Source of the DNA: Paraglaciecola arctica
GTDB lineage: Bacteria; Pseudomonadota; Gammaproteobacteria; Enterobacterales; Alteromonadaceae
Direction of reading: 5' to 3'
Assembly: GCF_018861065.1 (NCBI RefSeq)
Contig: NZ_JAHKQO010000029.1
Span: forward strand, 1-64,000
DNA: 64,000 nucleotides
Below, one piece after another: positions 1-9,488 of the stretch (within the stretch, counting starts at the first letter, position 1; each line of letters starts with the position of its first letter). Under the pieces are notes generated by a model. That model ran no database searches. It saw only the letters and a list, made by a program, of their open reading frames with translations, and was not told where the DNA came from. A program made the translations under genes and the position numbers.

Positions 1-115
1 CCTCGGTGGCCTTTTTTTATGGGGGCAAAAAGTGTTTTAATAGCAGTTCGTATCCAAAGGGAAAACTGTGTTGAATAAACCAACTGCTAGCCCGTTTAAA
101 ATGCGAGGCGATAAC

Positions 116-781
116 ATGACTCGTATCGAGACCTTTGTAGCTGCAGCTTTTGCATTTGCGGTTACTATGCTGGTGATCTCGGTTGGATCCGTACCAGAGA
201 CAATGCAAGATTTTGTGGATGCCACGAAACAAATTCCCGCCTTTACTGCTAGTTGTGCATTAATTATGTGGATTTGGCATTCTCATGCTGTGTGGTGTCG
301 GCGCTATGGGTTAGAAGATGGAATGACGATATTTTTGAGCTCTGGCCTAATCATATTAGTGTTGACCTATATCTATCCACTTAGATTGATGATGCAAGCT
401 CTATTTAGTAGTGTGAGTAATGGTTATTTTCCTATGGAAATGACAATCAATTTTGTGTGGGAATTGCGCTTTATGTTTGCTTTTTATGCGATTGGATTTT
501 TGCTTTTGTCGATTAACTTTGTTGCCCTCTATCTTTATGCTCATAGAAAAAGAAACGATCTTGGATTAGATGAGGTTGAATGTTTTGACACTCAAACTGA
601 AATCTATATTTGGTCTATTGGCACTGGGATAGGGGCGATTTCATTATTGTTTTCGTTAATCCTACCGGCTGATTTTATTGGCTTTTCCGGATATGTGTTG
701 TTTGCATTATTCCCCTTTTTATATGGGCTAGGGTTCTATAGAACAACAAAAAGGGCGTCCATAGTTGCTAAAGTAGTATGA
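116..781 (+). CDS. TMEM175/DUF1211-like integral membrane protein
   Basis: A 221-residue membrane protein with about six hydrophobic helices and no signal peptide. The opening helix (MTRIETFVAAAFAFAVTML), the second helix with a W..H element (IMWIWHSHAVW) and the third helix follow the plan of the bacterial TMEM175 (DUF1211) family, whose studied members are potassium-selective channels. The family hallmark at the start of helix 1 is R-x-x-x-F-S-D; here it reads R-I-E-T-F-V-A, so the Ser and Asp of the signature are missing and channel function is uncertain. An upstream GTG (68) and an ATG (101) are in frame, but GAGG at 105-108 places the ribosome site seven bases before the ATG at 116. It is a single gene followed by a forward gene after a 69-base gap. 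The family call is from motif pattern; the activity is inference. Confidence 0.6.
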   Translation: MTRIETFVAAAFAFAVTMLVISVGSVPETMQDFVDATKQIPAFTASCALIMWIWHSHAVWCRRYGLEDGMTIFLSSGLIILVLTYIYPLRLMMQALFSSVSNGYFPMEMTINFVWELRFMFAFYAIGFLLLSINFVALYLYAHRKRNDLGLDEVECFDTQTEIYIWSIGTGIGAISLLFSLILPADFIGFSGYVLFALFPFLYGLGFYRTTKRASIVAKVV

Positions 782-850
782 CTATAAAATGTGGCTATTG
801 ACCTTAATTAATTGGTAAACTCAGGTTAAGGTAATTATTCAAGCTACAAG

Positions 851-1621
851 ATGAAACCACTCTTTTTATTTTTATACATCTCGATTTTATGTGTGTCTAA
901 GGTTAAAGCCGCAGATTTATCTGTAGGGTGGGAGTTGTGGTATCCCTATCAATATCACAATGAAAAACATCAACTTGTAGGATTAGATATTGATTCTTTT
1001 AACGCCATCATGGCTGAAGCAAAACTAAGCTTTTCTGCTGCTGAAGTTCCTTGGAATACACATCTCAATTTCCTTAAGTCAGGAAAGATGGACGTGGCAA
1101 TGGGGGCGTCTTGGTCAAAAGAACGCGAAGACTATGCGTATTTTTCAAAACCCTACCGTAAAGAAACGGTCAACCTTTTTGTTAGAAAAGGTAACGCTAA
1201 AAATATCCATCTTGAAACCTTGTCTGATTTAGCGGGTAGCAAATACGTAGTAGGTGTAGAAAGTGGCTATTACTACGGTGAGGATTATGCCGAATTAATT
1301 AAAACAACTAAGTTTAAAAACAATATACATGAAGTCGTAGATCTCGAAGAAAATGTTACGTTTTTGATGCAAGGACATTTAGATGGCTTTTTGGTCGACC
1401 CTAACACTATGCAGTCCTTTGTAAAAAAATATCGCATGCAAGGCGAGTTCGAAGCCCATCCCTTAACGATTTACAGTACTGATATTTTTATAATGTTGAG
1501 CAAAAAATCATCTGACATCAGTACGTTGAATAGAATTAACCAAGCAATCACTACCTTAACTGAAAATGGCGAATTAAGCAGGATAAGTGATAGTTGGAGA
1601 ACCTTACAGAGCGAAGATTGA
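851..1621 (+). CDS. periplasmic solute-binding protein, family 3 (amino-acid type)
   Basis: A 256-residue protein with an N-terminal signal peptide ending near VKA-A (about residue 20). The mature part has the features of bacterial extracellular solute-binding proteins of family 3: a W-x-P-Y element at the start, G-L-D-I-D-S-F near residue 45, a G-x-M-D-V-A-M-G stretch near residue 80, and a late L-x-x-x-G-E-L motif. Members bind polar amino acids or related small ligands in the periplasm. No ABC permease or ATPase gene lies beside it, so it is an orphan that may serve a distant transporter or a sensor. Stand-alone copies of this family are frequent in Alteromonadales. The ligand cannot be predicted. 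Confidence 0.7.
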   Translation: MKPLFLFLYISILCVSKVKAADLSVGWELWYPYQYHNEKHQLVGLDIDSFNAIMAEAKLSFSAAEVPWNTHLNFLKSGKMDVAMGASWSKEREDYAYFSKPYRKETVNLFVRKGNAKNIHLETLSDLAGSKYVVGVESGYYYGEDYAELIKTTKFKNNIHEVVDLEENVTFLMQGHLDGFLVDPNTMQSFVKKYRMQGEFEAHPLTIYSTDIFIMLSKKSSDISTLNRINQAITTLTENGELSRISDSWRTLQSED

Positions 1622-1739
1622 AACGAGATAGAGTGATTTAACCCACCCTATGGGGATTTTTATTGTTACCTATTGAAAGCTAATACTAAAAGTTTTCCTT
1701 AATCTAACTCTAGACAACCTCTTTAGCCTTACTGAAACA

Positions 1740-1776
1740 GCGGCGGTTGGTGACAATAATTTTCACCAATCGCCGC
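1740..1776. terminator. hairpin between convergent genes
   Basis: GCGGCGGTTGGTGA and TCACCAATCGCCGC form a 14-bp stem (one G-T pair) around a nine-base loop. It lies between the binding-protein gene and the 3' end of ppc. There is no clear T-run on either side, so it is either a weak bidirectional terminator or an mRNA 3'-end-protecting stem. Confidence 0.5.
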
Positions 1777-1805
1777 GTATTATCTAAAGTCCAGATTACA
1801 TACAC

Positions 1806-4427
1806 CTAGCCGGTATTGCGCATGCCAACAGCTATACCTGCTATGGTTACCATCATAGCGCGCTCTAGGGTCGCGTCATGTTCGTTCTCATCTAGTTGCC
1901 TAATCCTCTTTAGAAGCTCTATTTGCAAATAGTGTAGAGGTTGCAAGTAACTGGCACGTATATTCATGGATGTTGTACCTTTAGGATCACTTTCCATAAC
2001 CGTTTTTTGATTTAGTAATTGCAACAATAAATCTATGCTTTCTTGTAATTCGGTACGTAGGGCATCACCGAAGTGCCTAAGCTCCTCAGGCACAAGGTTT
2101 TGGTCGTATTCTTGGCTGATTTTCGGGTCAGCTTTGCTGAAAACCATGTCTAACATAGAGAGACGTGAATAGAAAAATGGCCAATTATCTAGCATATCGC
2201 GAATGGTATTTTCTTTGCCAGCGTCTAAAGACGTTTGTACCGCTTTCATCGAGCCCAGCCAAGAAGGTAAAACCATGCGGGTTTGCGCCCATGCAAATAT
2301 CCATGGAATAGCACGTAAACTCTCAATACCACCTGTAGGTTTACGTTTTGCCGGGCGGCTGCCTAATGGTAATTTTCCTAATTCTTGCTCTGGTGTGGCC
2401 ACGCGAAAGTAAGGAACAAAATTTTCGTCATGCCTGACGATTTTTCGGTAGTTATCTCGTCCGTCCGCAGCCATTTTTATAATAGCTTCTCGCCATTCTT
2501 GTTTAGGCGCAGGTGGCGGTAAAATTAAGGCTTCTAATATCGCGCTGGCGTATAACGCTAAGCTGCGCTGGGCTAAAATTGGCATGCCAAATTTATAACG
2601 TATGGTTTCGCCTTGTTCGGTAACTCTGAAACCACCAGTTAATGAACCAGGTGGTTGTGACAGTATTGCAGCATGAGCGGGTAATCCACCACGACCAATA
2701 GTACCGCCACGGCCATGGAACAAGGTTAATTCAATGTCATTTTCTTCTGCTAGGGCAACTAGGGACTCTTGTGATTCATACTGAGCCCAACCGGCAGCCA
2801 TAGCGCCTGCATCTTTAGCCGAGTCTGAATATCCTATCATGACATGTTGGTGGCCTTGAATATAACCACGGTACCAGTCAATAGACAATAATTTTTTGGT
2901 GACACTTGCCGCTGCGTTTAAGTCGTCTAATGTTTCAAACAAAGGGGCCACTGGCATAGGCCAAGTTACGCCTAACTCTTTAAGTAATAGGTTTACGCTT
3001 AGTACATCTGAAGGCAGACTGGCCATAGAAATAATATAAATGCCAAAACCATCTTTGCCGTTTGCTGCAATCACTTTGCAGGTATCTAATACTTCCTGTA
3101 CATCGTCACTGGCTTGCCAATTGGTAGGAAACAACGGGCGTTTTGAGCCTAGTTCTTTTAGCAAAAACGCTTGTTTATCATCTTCGCTCCATTGACCATA
3201 ATCACCTATTCCTAAATATCGGGTCAGTTCTGAAAATACATCGGCATGTCTTTCTGAGTCTTGGCGTACGTCTAATTTAAGTAAATGCACGCCAAAACAA
3301 TGCACTCTGCGAATAGTGTCTTGCAGATGGCCTTGGGCAATAACCGACATACCACAAGATTGTAGCGAGTGATAACAAGTCATCAACGGAGCAAGCAATT
3401 GTTCTTTGTCATTAATCCAGTCGCTCATATCCACAGGCCGATCTTTCAGCTTTTCGACTATGCCTACTTGGGTTTTCACTAATTTATCAAGAAGGGGTCT
3501 AATAAGGGCACGATAGGGCTCTAATACGTCGCCAACTTGTGCTCTAAGTGCTTCGTCACAATCGCTCATTGATAATTCAGTTTGTAAAATATCAAGGTCT
3601 TGTGCGAACAATTTGGCTGCGCGTTTACGAGCTAGCAATAACACTTGCTCTGTTACTTTTGATGTAACAAAAGGGTTGCCATCTCTATCGCCACCCATCC
3701 AAGAGCCAAATTTAACCGGTGAGACATCTAAGGGGATAGCCACACCAAACTTGTCCACAAAGCGTTTATCTAATTCGCGAATAAACTCTGGCACGGCTTC
3801 CCATAAAGAGTTTTCAATTACAGAAAACCCCCAACGCGCTTCGTCTACCGGGGTAGGGCGAATAGTACGGATTTCTTCGGTATGCCATGCTTGGCTAATC
3901 AGTTCAGCAATTCGCGTTTCAATTTTATCTCGTTCAGAATCCTGCAAATTCGAAACATGCACTTTGCTCAGGCATTTTGCTAATTCACTGTGTTTATGGA
4001 TTAGTGTTCTGCGAGTGACTTCTGTTGGGTGGGCGGTTAGCACTAACTCAATATTTAAATGCTGCAGTGCTTTTTCAAACGTATCGGCTTGAATTTCGGC
4101 ATTGTCTAAATGACTAAATAAGGTATTGAGAGGATCATTTGGGTCGTTGTTACTATTAAATTCTTGTTCCGCGATATTCGCCAAATTTAGAAATTGCGAA
4201 AAAGCGCGTCCTACTGTGAGTAACTCGTCATTCTTAAGCTCGGAGAAAAGTTGCTTAACACGCTTAGTTGAATCTTCGTCACCTTGGTGAGCTTTGCGAC
4301 CATCCTTTCTGACTGCTTCAATTCGCTCTAACCAATGTTCACCTAACTGGTCACGTATTGTGTCGCCTAACACTGCACCTAAATTGCGCACTGTTCCTGT
4401 TAACTGGGAATCCAAAACCTGTGACAT
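1806..4427 (-). CDS. ppc: phosphoenolpyruvate carboxylase
   Basis: An 873-residue cytoplasmic enzyme that carboxylates phosphoenolpyruvate with bicarbonate to oxaloacetate, refilling the TCA cycle. The length matches the bacterial enzyme (about 880). Signature segments are present in order: VLTAHPTEVTRRT with the catalytic His, GGDRDGNPFVT, the glycine-rich FHGRGGTIGRGGLPAH loop, and the conserved C-terminus ending GMRNTG. The start is supported by GGAG six bases before the ATG at 4427. It is transcribed alone, divergent from the FKBP gene. Nothing in the sequence looks degraded. Confidence 0.97.
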   Translation of the reverse strand: MSQVLDSQLTGTVRNLGAVLGDTIRDQLGEHWLERIEAVRKDGRKAHQGDEDSTKRVKQLFSELKNDELLTVGRAFSQFLNLANIAEQEFNSNNDPNDPLNTLFSHLDNAEIQADTFEKALQHLNIELVLTAHPTEVTRRTLIHKHSELAKCLSKVHVSNLQDSERDKIETRIAELISQAWHTEEIRTIRPTPVDEARWGFSVIENSLWEAVPEFIRELDKRFVDKFGVAIPLDVSPVKFGSWMGGDRDGNPFVTSKVTEQVLLLARKRAAKLFAQDLDILQTELSMSDCDEALRAQVGDVLEPYRALIRPLLDKLVKTQVGIVEKLKDRPVDMSDWINDKEQLLAPLMTCYHSLQSCGMSVIAQGHLQDTIRRVHCFGVHLLKLDVRQDSERHADVFSELTRYLGIGDYGQWSEDDKQAFLLKELGSKRPLFPTNWQASDDVQEVLDTCKVIAANGKDGFGIYIISMASLPSDVLSVNLLLKELGVTWPMPVAPLFETLDDLNAAASVTKKLLSIDWYRGYIQGHQHVMIGYSDSAKDAGAMAAGWAQYESQESLVALAEENDIELTLFHGRGGTIGRGGLPAHAAILSQPPGSLTGGFRVTEQGETIRYKFGMPILAQRSLALYASAILEALILPPPAPKQEWREAIIKMAADGRDNYRKIVRHDENFVPYFRVATPEQELGKLPLGSRPAKRKPTGGIESLRAIPWIFAWAQTRMVLPSWLGSMKAVQTSLDAGKENTIRDMLDNWPFFYSRLSMLDMVFSKADPKISQEYDQNLVPEELRHFGDALRTELQESIDLLLQLLNQKTVMESDPKGTTSMNIRASYLQPLHYLQIELLKRIRQLDENEHDATLERAMMVTIAGIAVGMRNTG

Positions 4428-4617
4428 CTACGTCTCCAAAACTGATTAAAATCTTTAAGTACGATACTTATATGTAAACTATTTGTCTAAGTAAATAGCG
4501 CAATTATTCCTTCCAAGATATGCTTTTTGTGTAGTTTATCTATATACTGACGCGCTTTTACAGCAATAGTGTCAAGATCTCTTGAAGACAAGAGGCAAAG
4601 GCCAGTTAGGAGCCAAA

Positions 4618-5238
4618 GTGTCAGATAAATTTTCCAGCATACAAACACAAGCTAGTTACGGTATTGGTTTACAAATGGGTGAGCAATTACGCTCAAATCC
4701 TTTTGAAGGTTTGGACATTGCAGCAGTGCAAGAAGGTCTAGCCGATGCGTTTAACAATCAACCTGCTCAGGTAGATAACGATACTTTACGTGTTGCCTTC
4801 AATGAAATACATGAAATTATGCAAGCGGCTAAATCAGCTGAATTTGCTGAAGTGATTGCCGAAGGTGAAGCCTATTTAGCTGAAAACGCTAAGCGTGAAG
4901 AAGTGACAGTAACCGACAGTGGTCTTCAATATGAAGTCATTACTCAAGGTGACGGAGACACACCTACTTTAACCTCAACTGTGCGTACTCATTACCACGG
5001 CACGCTTTTAGACGGCAGTGTATTTGACAGCTCTTACGATCGGGGTCAACCAGCTGAATTCCCAGTTAACGGTGTCATTAAAGGTTGGACTGAAGCGTTA
5101 CAGTTTATGAAAGTAGGTACTAAATTGAAATTGCACGTACCCGCGGAGCTGGCTTATGGCGAGCAAGGTGCCGGTGGTGCGATTGCACCTCATAGTACAC
5201 TAATCTTTGATGTTGAGTTGCTTGATATTATTGCGTAG
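4618..5238 (+). CDS. fklB: FKBP-type peptidyl-prolyl cis-trans isomerase (FklB)
   Basis: A 206-residue FKBP with the FklB layout: an alpha-helical dimerisation region (QASYGIGLQMGEQL at about residues 10-23) followed by a C-terminal FKBP fold with VRTHYHGTLLDGSVFDSS, FPVNGVIKGWTEAL and LAYGEQGAGG. It catalyses proline cis-trans isomerisation during protein folding and has no signal peptide, so it is predicted cytoplasmic. I chose the GTG at 4618 because AGGAG (4608-4612) sits five bases upstream and homologues begin M-S-D-x-F-S-S; an in-frame TTG at 4582 would add twelve unconserved residues. A rho-independent terminator follows directly. Confidence 0.93.
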   Translation: MSDKFSSIQTQASYGIGLQMGEQLRSNPFEGLDIAAVQEGLADAFNNQPAQVDNDTLRVAFNEIHEIMQAAKSAEFAEVIAEGEAYLAENAKREEVTVTDSGLQYEVITQGDGDTPTLTSTVRTHYHGTLLDGSVFDSSYDRGQPAEFPVNGVIKGWTEALQFMKVGTKLKLHVPAELAYGEQGAGGAIAPHSTLIFDVELLDIIA

Positions 5239-5258
5239 GCGATATCAGAGTTTTTGAA

Positions 5259-5282
5259 AAGGTCGGCGATGTCGGCCTTTTT
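5259..5282 (+). terminator. rho-independent terminator of fklB
   Basis: AAGGTCGGC and GTCGGCCTT pair over nine bases (two G-U pairs) around a three-base loop and run into TTTTT, starting 20 bases after the fklB stop. Confidence 0.8.
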
Positions 5283-5407
5283 ATTTGGATGAACGCTTTG
5301 TATTAGTCAATCACACATCCATGATGATCGGCACCCAATCTCGACTTCCTTGTCGAGCTGTTCAACTGGGCGAAGCTGTGCTTCTAAATAATCCAGTTTC
5401 ACCCTTT

Positions 5408-7390
5408 TTATAACGTCTTTAAATACTCCAACAAAGCAAGTTTTTCGTTTTCAGCAAGTTTAGGACCCACAATCCCATTTTTGCCAGAAGTTTTGTCATC
5501 GAACCAATGTCCAATATTTGTATTACCAGGTTGTCGGGTATCGAGCATAAAATGTCCATCCGAATAATCTGGCGTCAACTTGTAGGATTCATCCTCGTAG
5601 CGTTCAGTAAACTTACCTACACGAAGAGATTGAACGATCCCCACTTTTACTGCATCGAAGCCTTGATTACCAAGTTCAATAAACGTTGGTCGTTCAGTGG
5701 ATAATAAGTCGTAGAGATTTGCAACAGAACCGTTATGTAAAAATGGTGCTGTGGCCCACACTCCGTTCAGTGGCCGCGCTTTATAACCTTTGCCTACTTG
5801 CAGACAATTAGGGCGCTGACCCTCCATATTGTTTTGAATGTCAGGCGATATGTAGTTTTGTTTGAACCACTGCTGATTGGTGCGCTGCACAAATGCACCT
5901 AACGCCAATCCAAAATTAGATGTTGCGCTGTCTTCTAAAGGTACATAGGTTAACCAACTTTTCCCCGAAGCTGGTTTGTCAACCCAGGTACACACATCAT
6001 CATTTAAGTTTAACCCCGTAGTATCAACGGTACGAGTCTGGAGCACCATAGCTTGCGCCGGATCGGTCCCGATGATGCCAAGTTCAATGATATTCAAATT
6101 AATGTAAGCTGCATCCGTTTTGGCTGACGTACCATTTGATTGTATGTAAGAGATTTTTTGCCAATGCTCAGGCGTCCAAAATGCATCGTTATCTATCGTA
6201 GGTAAGTGACAACCTTGACAGAGTCGTCGATATAAATTTTTTCCTTCATTTGCAACTTGCCTGTTTATCGCTGGAAATTCATCAGGCCATTTAGGTGCTA
6301 ATAGACCATTGAATTGTTTGCTTTGTGATGGGTGAGTTCCCCCAATCCATTCTTCCATTTTAACTAAGTTGGCGTAATCCACAGAAGAAGCAAATCGCTG
6401 TTTATCAGGGCCGCTAGTGTCAACATAGGAAGCAACTCCCAATGCCTCCCCAGCATTTCTGGTCAAGGGTTGCATAATAGAACCGTCATATTGTACCCAA
6501 TCAAACCATGAAGTCGTCCAAATGTGTGGGTAATTTACCGGTGCATTGATTGCCGAGTAGTTACTGCGACGCGCCATATCTTCATCAAATACTTGATTAC
6601 CAATGCGATTTAGTGCGTCCAATCGTGAGAATCCCTCAGTGACATTTATGGTGTCACTGTTTTTACCCAACAATGTCAAAGTTTTATCTAAATTTTCCTT
6701 CAAGGCATTGCGAGTCAGAATATTATCATTGCTACCAAGCACTTTGCGGGCAAATCGGTCAAATCGCCCATCTAAAATATTGACCTTGCTCGATAGTAGA
6801 GTTTGCCCTAATGCCGCGCCTAACGAACGAGTAAACAATCCCAAATCAGTGGTCGCTGGCGCACCATCAACGATGTAACGCTTGTTTTCATAGGTCATCT
6901 GGCCGGTATGGCAAGCGGCACATGTAAACCCCGCTGCAGTAGCTTTACGATCAATGCCCTCAAAATAAATGCTTTGAGTTTTGGCGATTCCAATAGGTAA
7001 ACCTTGTGGGTTTTCAGAAGAGGGTTGCTGAGGGATAAACCCCAAACGCGGCATATATTCAGCCACGAAGTCATCTTCTTTACCAAAAAACAACAACCAT
7101 GGTTTGCTTTTAGGTGCTTCTAAAGCCACTAACCAATTATATGGTACTGGGATGGTAGCGGTACCTTGCGACGCATAATGAAACCATTCTGATGATTCGT
7201 TCGGCCACCCCGAATCATTTAAATAATCTACATCCAAGGGGGCATATTGAGGCAGTTCCGGTGGTGTTAGTGCGTATCTAATACTATCGATTGCCCCGGT
7301 AATTTTTATAAAAAAGTAAATCACCACAAGGGAGACTAATAAAACCGAGCCGATTGACCATTTAAATTGGGAGATGCGAGAAAATAGCAT
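5408..7390 (-). CDS. diheme c-type cytochrome, RoxA-like (MauG/peroxidase superfamily)
   Basis: A 660-residue exported protein with an uncleaved-looking N-terminal membrane anchor (residues 11-30). Two covalent heme sites are visible, CAACH at 157-161 and CQGCH at 391-395. Size and heme spacing resemble the rubber oxygenase RoxA (about 680 residues with hemes in similar places) rather than the shorter bacterial diheme peroxidases. The block WFDWVQYDGSIMQP and RNAGEALGV near residues 295-320 is the kind of Trp-rich segment conserved between the two heme domains of this group. RoxA-like enzymes cleave isoprenoid double bonds oxidatively; the substrate here is unknown and polyisoprene use should not be assumed. 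It is a single gene with no cytochrome maturation genes nearby. Confidence 0.65.
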   Translation of the reverse strand: MLFSRISQFKWSIGSVLLVSLVVIYFFIKITGAIDSIRYALTPPELPQYAPLDVDYLNDSGWPNESSEWFHYASQGTATIPVPYNWLVALEAPKSKPWLLFFGKEDDFVAEYMPRLGFIPQQPSSENPQGLPIGIAKTQSIYFEGIDRKATAAGFTCAACHTGQMTYENKRYIVDGAPATTDLGLFTRSLGAALGQTLLSSKVNILDGRFDRFARKVLGSNDNILTRNALKENLDKTLTLLGKNSDTINVTEGFSRLDALNRIGNQVFDEDMARRSNYSAINAPVNYPHIWTTSWFDWVQYDGSIMQPLTRNAGEALGVASYVDTSGPDKQRFASSVDYANLVKMEEWIGGTHPSQSKQFNGLLAPKWPDEFPAINRQVANEGKNLYRRLCQGCHLPTIDNDAFWTPEHWQKISYIQSNGTSAKTDAAYINLNIIELGIIGTDPAQAMVLQTRTVDTTGLNLNDDVCTWVDKPASGKSWLTYVPLEDSATSNFGLALGAFVQRTNQQWFKQNYISPDIQNNMEGQRPNCLQVGKGYKARPLNGVWATAPFLHNGSVANLYDLLSTERPTFIELGNQGFDAVKVGIVQSLRVGKFTERYEDESYKLTPDYSDGHFMLDTRQPGNTNIGHWFDDKTSGKNGIVGPKLAENEKLALLEYLKTL

Positions 7391-7779
7391 AGAGTTGTCC
7401 TTGTAAAAATTAATTGTCTCTGATGCGCTATGTGATGTTTATCAATGCAAATACATTTTTCTTTTGTGTGATAACAAACATCTTGAGATTGCGCTTTCAA
7501 CTTCCCTGACACTTCCAAGAGAATTTTTTCTACCTCTACGTTATAGCATAAGCTGTGCGATTTTCGCACAGCTTATGCTAATTAAAAATTGAATCTCAGG
7601 TTTTCTATAAGTATCGGTTGCCCTTGTCGGTGTTTGACTCGAATCCCTTCGAGAGTAAGACAAAAGCATCGGCGTTGCCGGCTAACAGTTTAGATTGGCT
7701 GCGCCCAAAATTAACATGCGTGTCGTTTTAATTCGTTTGAAGGACCCCTTATAAATTGCATCAACCGTGGTTTAGCCAT
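7391..7779. other. 389-base intergenic region with palindrome and hairpin motif
   Basis: No convincing gene is seen; the small open frame at 7336-7569 on the minus strand has no recognisable domain and overlaps the cytochrome start. The stretch holds a perfect 17-bp palindrome (7544-7580) and a CTCGAA...TTCGAG hairpin (7638-7653) that recurs in altered form at 21008-21023. Confidence 0.6.
7544..7580. repeat. perfect 17-bp inverted repeat, three-base loop
   Basis: TAGCATAAGCTGTGCGA and its exact reverse complement TCGCACAGCTTATGCTA flank TTT. No T-run follows on either strand. It lies upstream of the cytochrome gene and about 200 bases past the M56 gene end, so it may be a transcript-end hairpin, an operator or a mobile-repeat remnant. 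Confidence 0.75.
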
Positions 7780-9486
7780 CTATATTCTGTCTTCTTTAAC
7801 CGCAGGTAAGTGTGCGAGTACTGGTGAAGCGAATCCCGTTAGTTGGGGGGCACTGACTGTGGTTGAATAGGACTCTTTTAAGATACTTACGATTTCATCT
7901 GCTTTTGGAGTATTACCCATAGCGTTATAAGCGGCTCGTTTGTAATTAAGTGCGCTGATTTGAGGAAAGGTTGCTGTGGAAATTGAGGCGATTTGGTCGG
8001 CTAAGGTAATGACCTCATCGTAGTTTGCAGCTGTCAAGTTAGCATGTGCGAGCAACATTAACGAACCTGTCTTAGGTTTTGGTTGACGTTGAATTACATC
8101 AGACATCAAGTCTAGCGCTTTTTGTGGCAGTCCCATTTTAATATAAGCCGTGGCAACGTGATGCTTCAAAAATAAAGCGTCTTCAATAGGTTGTTCTGGA
8201 TACAGTTTATCGTAGGTAGCGGGAATTTCGTCATAACGTCCTAGTTTGTCTAACAGGTAACAACTCATTGTAAAACTCATCAGTTTTATTGAACGCTCCG
8301 ATTGTTTGTCTGTTGCATGTTTTCTAGTGACATTCCATTCATCCAGATTGTTTAGAATGTTACTAATGAGCAGAGGGTCGTTACTCTTAGCTAGCTTAGT
8401 GACTTCCAGCAACTCATCAACTAACTCATTATGAACTTCATTTTTTCGATAGAGGCCAATTTTTGTTTGAGCTTTAGGTTTGCTTTCTGAGCTCAATTCA
8501 TTTTGAACCAGAGGTTGTGTTTGATCGCTGATAGCGACGCCAACAAAGCTGGCCATGCTAATCCCTACCAAGAGAGTCAATAGATGTTTAGTTTTCATTT
8601 TATTTTCCTTATTTAACTTTTCTAAACGTTTGATATTAAAGTTTTTGCGGCTTTTTATAGTGATGGCGGCTATGTACCTCGTAGTTGTGACGGAGCCATT
8701 GAGTAAAATTTTAGCTAAGTCGGTCGAATATTGACCTTGTAACTGCTGACGACATTTTTCATCACAACTGAACTCTAGTTGTTCGCGGGCGATATTGGAG
8801 AATAGGTACGCAAAAGGGTTCCACCAGAAAAAACGTTGTGTAAAAGTGATAAACCACATCCAAGCTGGATCATGTTGCATGATATGGTTTAGTTCATGAG
8901 TCAAAATAGTTTGGGTGGTACTCGCATCGAGAAAGTTTTTATCAAGCCAGATAGTAGGGTTAATTGGGCCTGTAGCCATACCAGGAGATCCCCCGTCTAG
9001 TATTCGAATAGAAATATTTTGATGTTTAAAATCATGCTTTTCCCACAAACCATTGTTTTCTTTTGAGTTGCGACGCCAGTATTTTAGGTTGGTGTGATAG
9101 TTAGCTATATCTTTCACGAAGTAGAGTAAGCCTCCTAAAGACAAGAGTATAAAAAGTGTTTGGTAACTTGATAACTCATAAAAGACAGACTCAATTTTGT
9201 CTGCCAAGTTAAAAGTGTTTGGGGTGATTGACTCAATGGAACTGCTAATAGCAAAAGGGCGGTCATTTTCAAGCCAAACGAAAGAATTAAACACTTGGTC
9301 GGTTAGTGGACTCAGTGACTCAGACATGATTGGGATAGTTGTTATTAAATTCCAAGGCATAAACCAGCTGACCAATACTGAAATAGCGATATAAAACCGA
9401 AATCGTGCTGGAGAGTCTTTTAATATCTCCAGTAGGCATAAGGCAATCAAACTAATTGCGATATTAGTAAAAAAATAATCCACCAT
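7780..9486 (-). CDS. M56 (BlaR1/MecR1-type) membrane metallopeptidase with helical-repeat-like domain
   Basis: A 568-residue inner-membrane protein. The N-terminal part has several hydrophobic helices and a gluzincin site, HELNH at 197-201, with the later EFSCDEKC segment expected to supply the third zinc ligand, as in M56 antirepressors. After a last membrane helix (about 296-314) comes a roughly 250-residue outer domain with TPR-like helices, where BlaR1 carries a penicillin-binding sensor. It starts two bases after the BlaI-family gene stop with a strong AAAGGGG ribosome site, forming a two-gene operon. In known systems ligand sensing activates the protease, which leads to cleavage of the BlaI repressor. 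The signal sensed here is unknown, and beta-lactam sensing is not supported because the sensor domain is absent. Confidence 0.8.
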   Translation of the reverse strand: MVDYFFTNIAISLIALCLLEILKDSPARFRFYIAISVLVSWFMPWNLITTIPIMSESLSPLTDQVFNSFVWLENDRPFAISSSIESITPNTFNLADKIESVFYELSSYQTLFILLSLGGLLYFVKDIANYHTNLKYWRRNSKENNGLWEKHDFKHQNISIRILDGGSPGMATGPINPTIWLDKNFLDASTTQTILTHELNHIMQHDPAWMWFITFTQRFFWWNPFAYLFSNIAREQLEFSCDEKCRQQLQGQYSTDLAKILLNGSVTTTRYIAAITIKSRKNFNIKRLEKLNKENKMKTKHLLTLLVGISMASFVGVAISDQTQPLVQNELSSESKPKAQTKIGLYRKNEVHNELVDELLEVTKLAKSNDPLLISNILNNLDEWNVTRKHATDKQSERSIKLMSFTMSCYLLDKLGRYDEIPATYDKLYPEQPIEDALFLKHHVATAYIKMGLPQKALDLMSDVIQRQPKPKTGSLMLLAHANLTAANYDEVITLADQIASISTATFPQISALNYKRAAYNAMGNTPKADEIVSILKESYSTTVSAPQLTGFASPVLAHLPAVKEDRI

Positions 9487-9488
9487 GA

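Noticed and set aside
1-67. terminator tail at the window start
   Set aside because: Seven T's follow GGTGGCC, which may be the 3' arm of a terminator, but the 5' arm would be outside the window, so it cannot be shown.
7336-7569. 77-residue frame on the minus strand upstream of the RoxA-like gene
   Set aside because: It overlaps the cytochrome start in another frame, has no recognisable motif, and includes part of the 17-bp palindrome.
7636-7660. tRNA T-arm-like sequence (TTCGAATCC type)
   Set aside because: The surrounding bases do not form acceptor, D or anticodon arms; the similarity is limited to the short hairpin. The same holds at 21004-21030.
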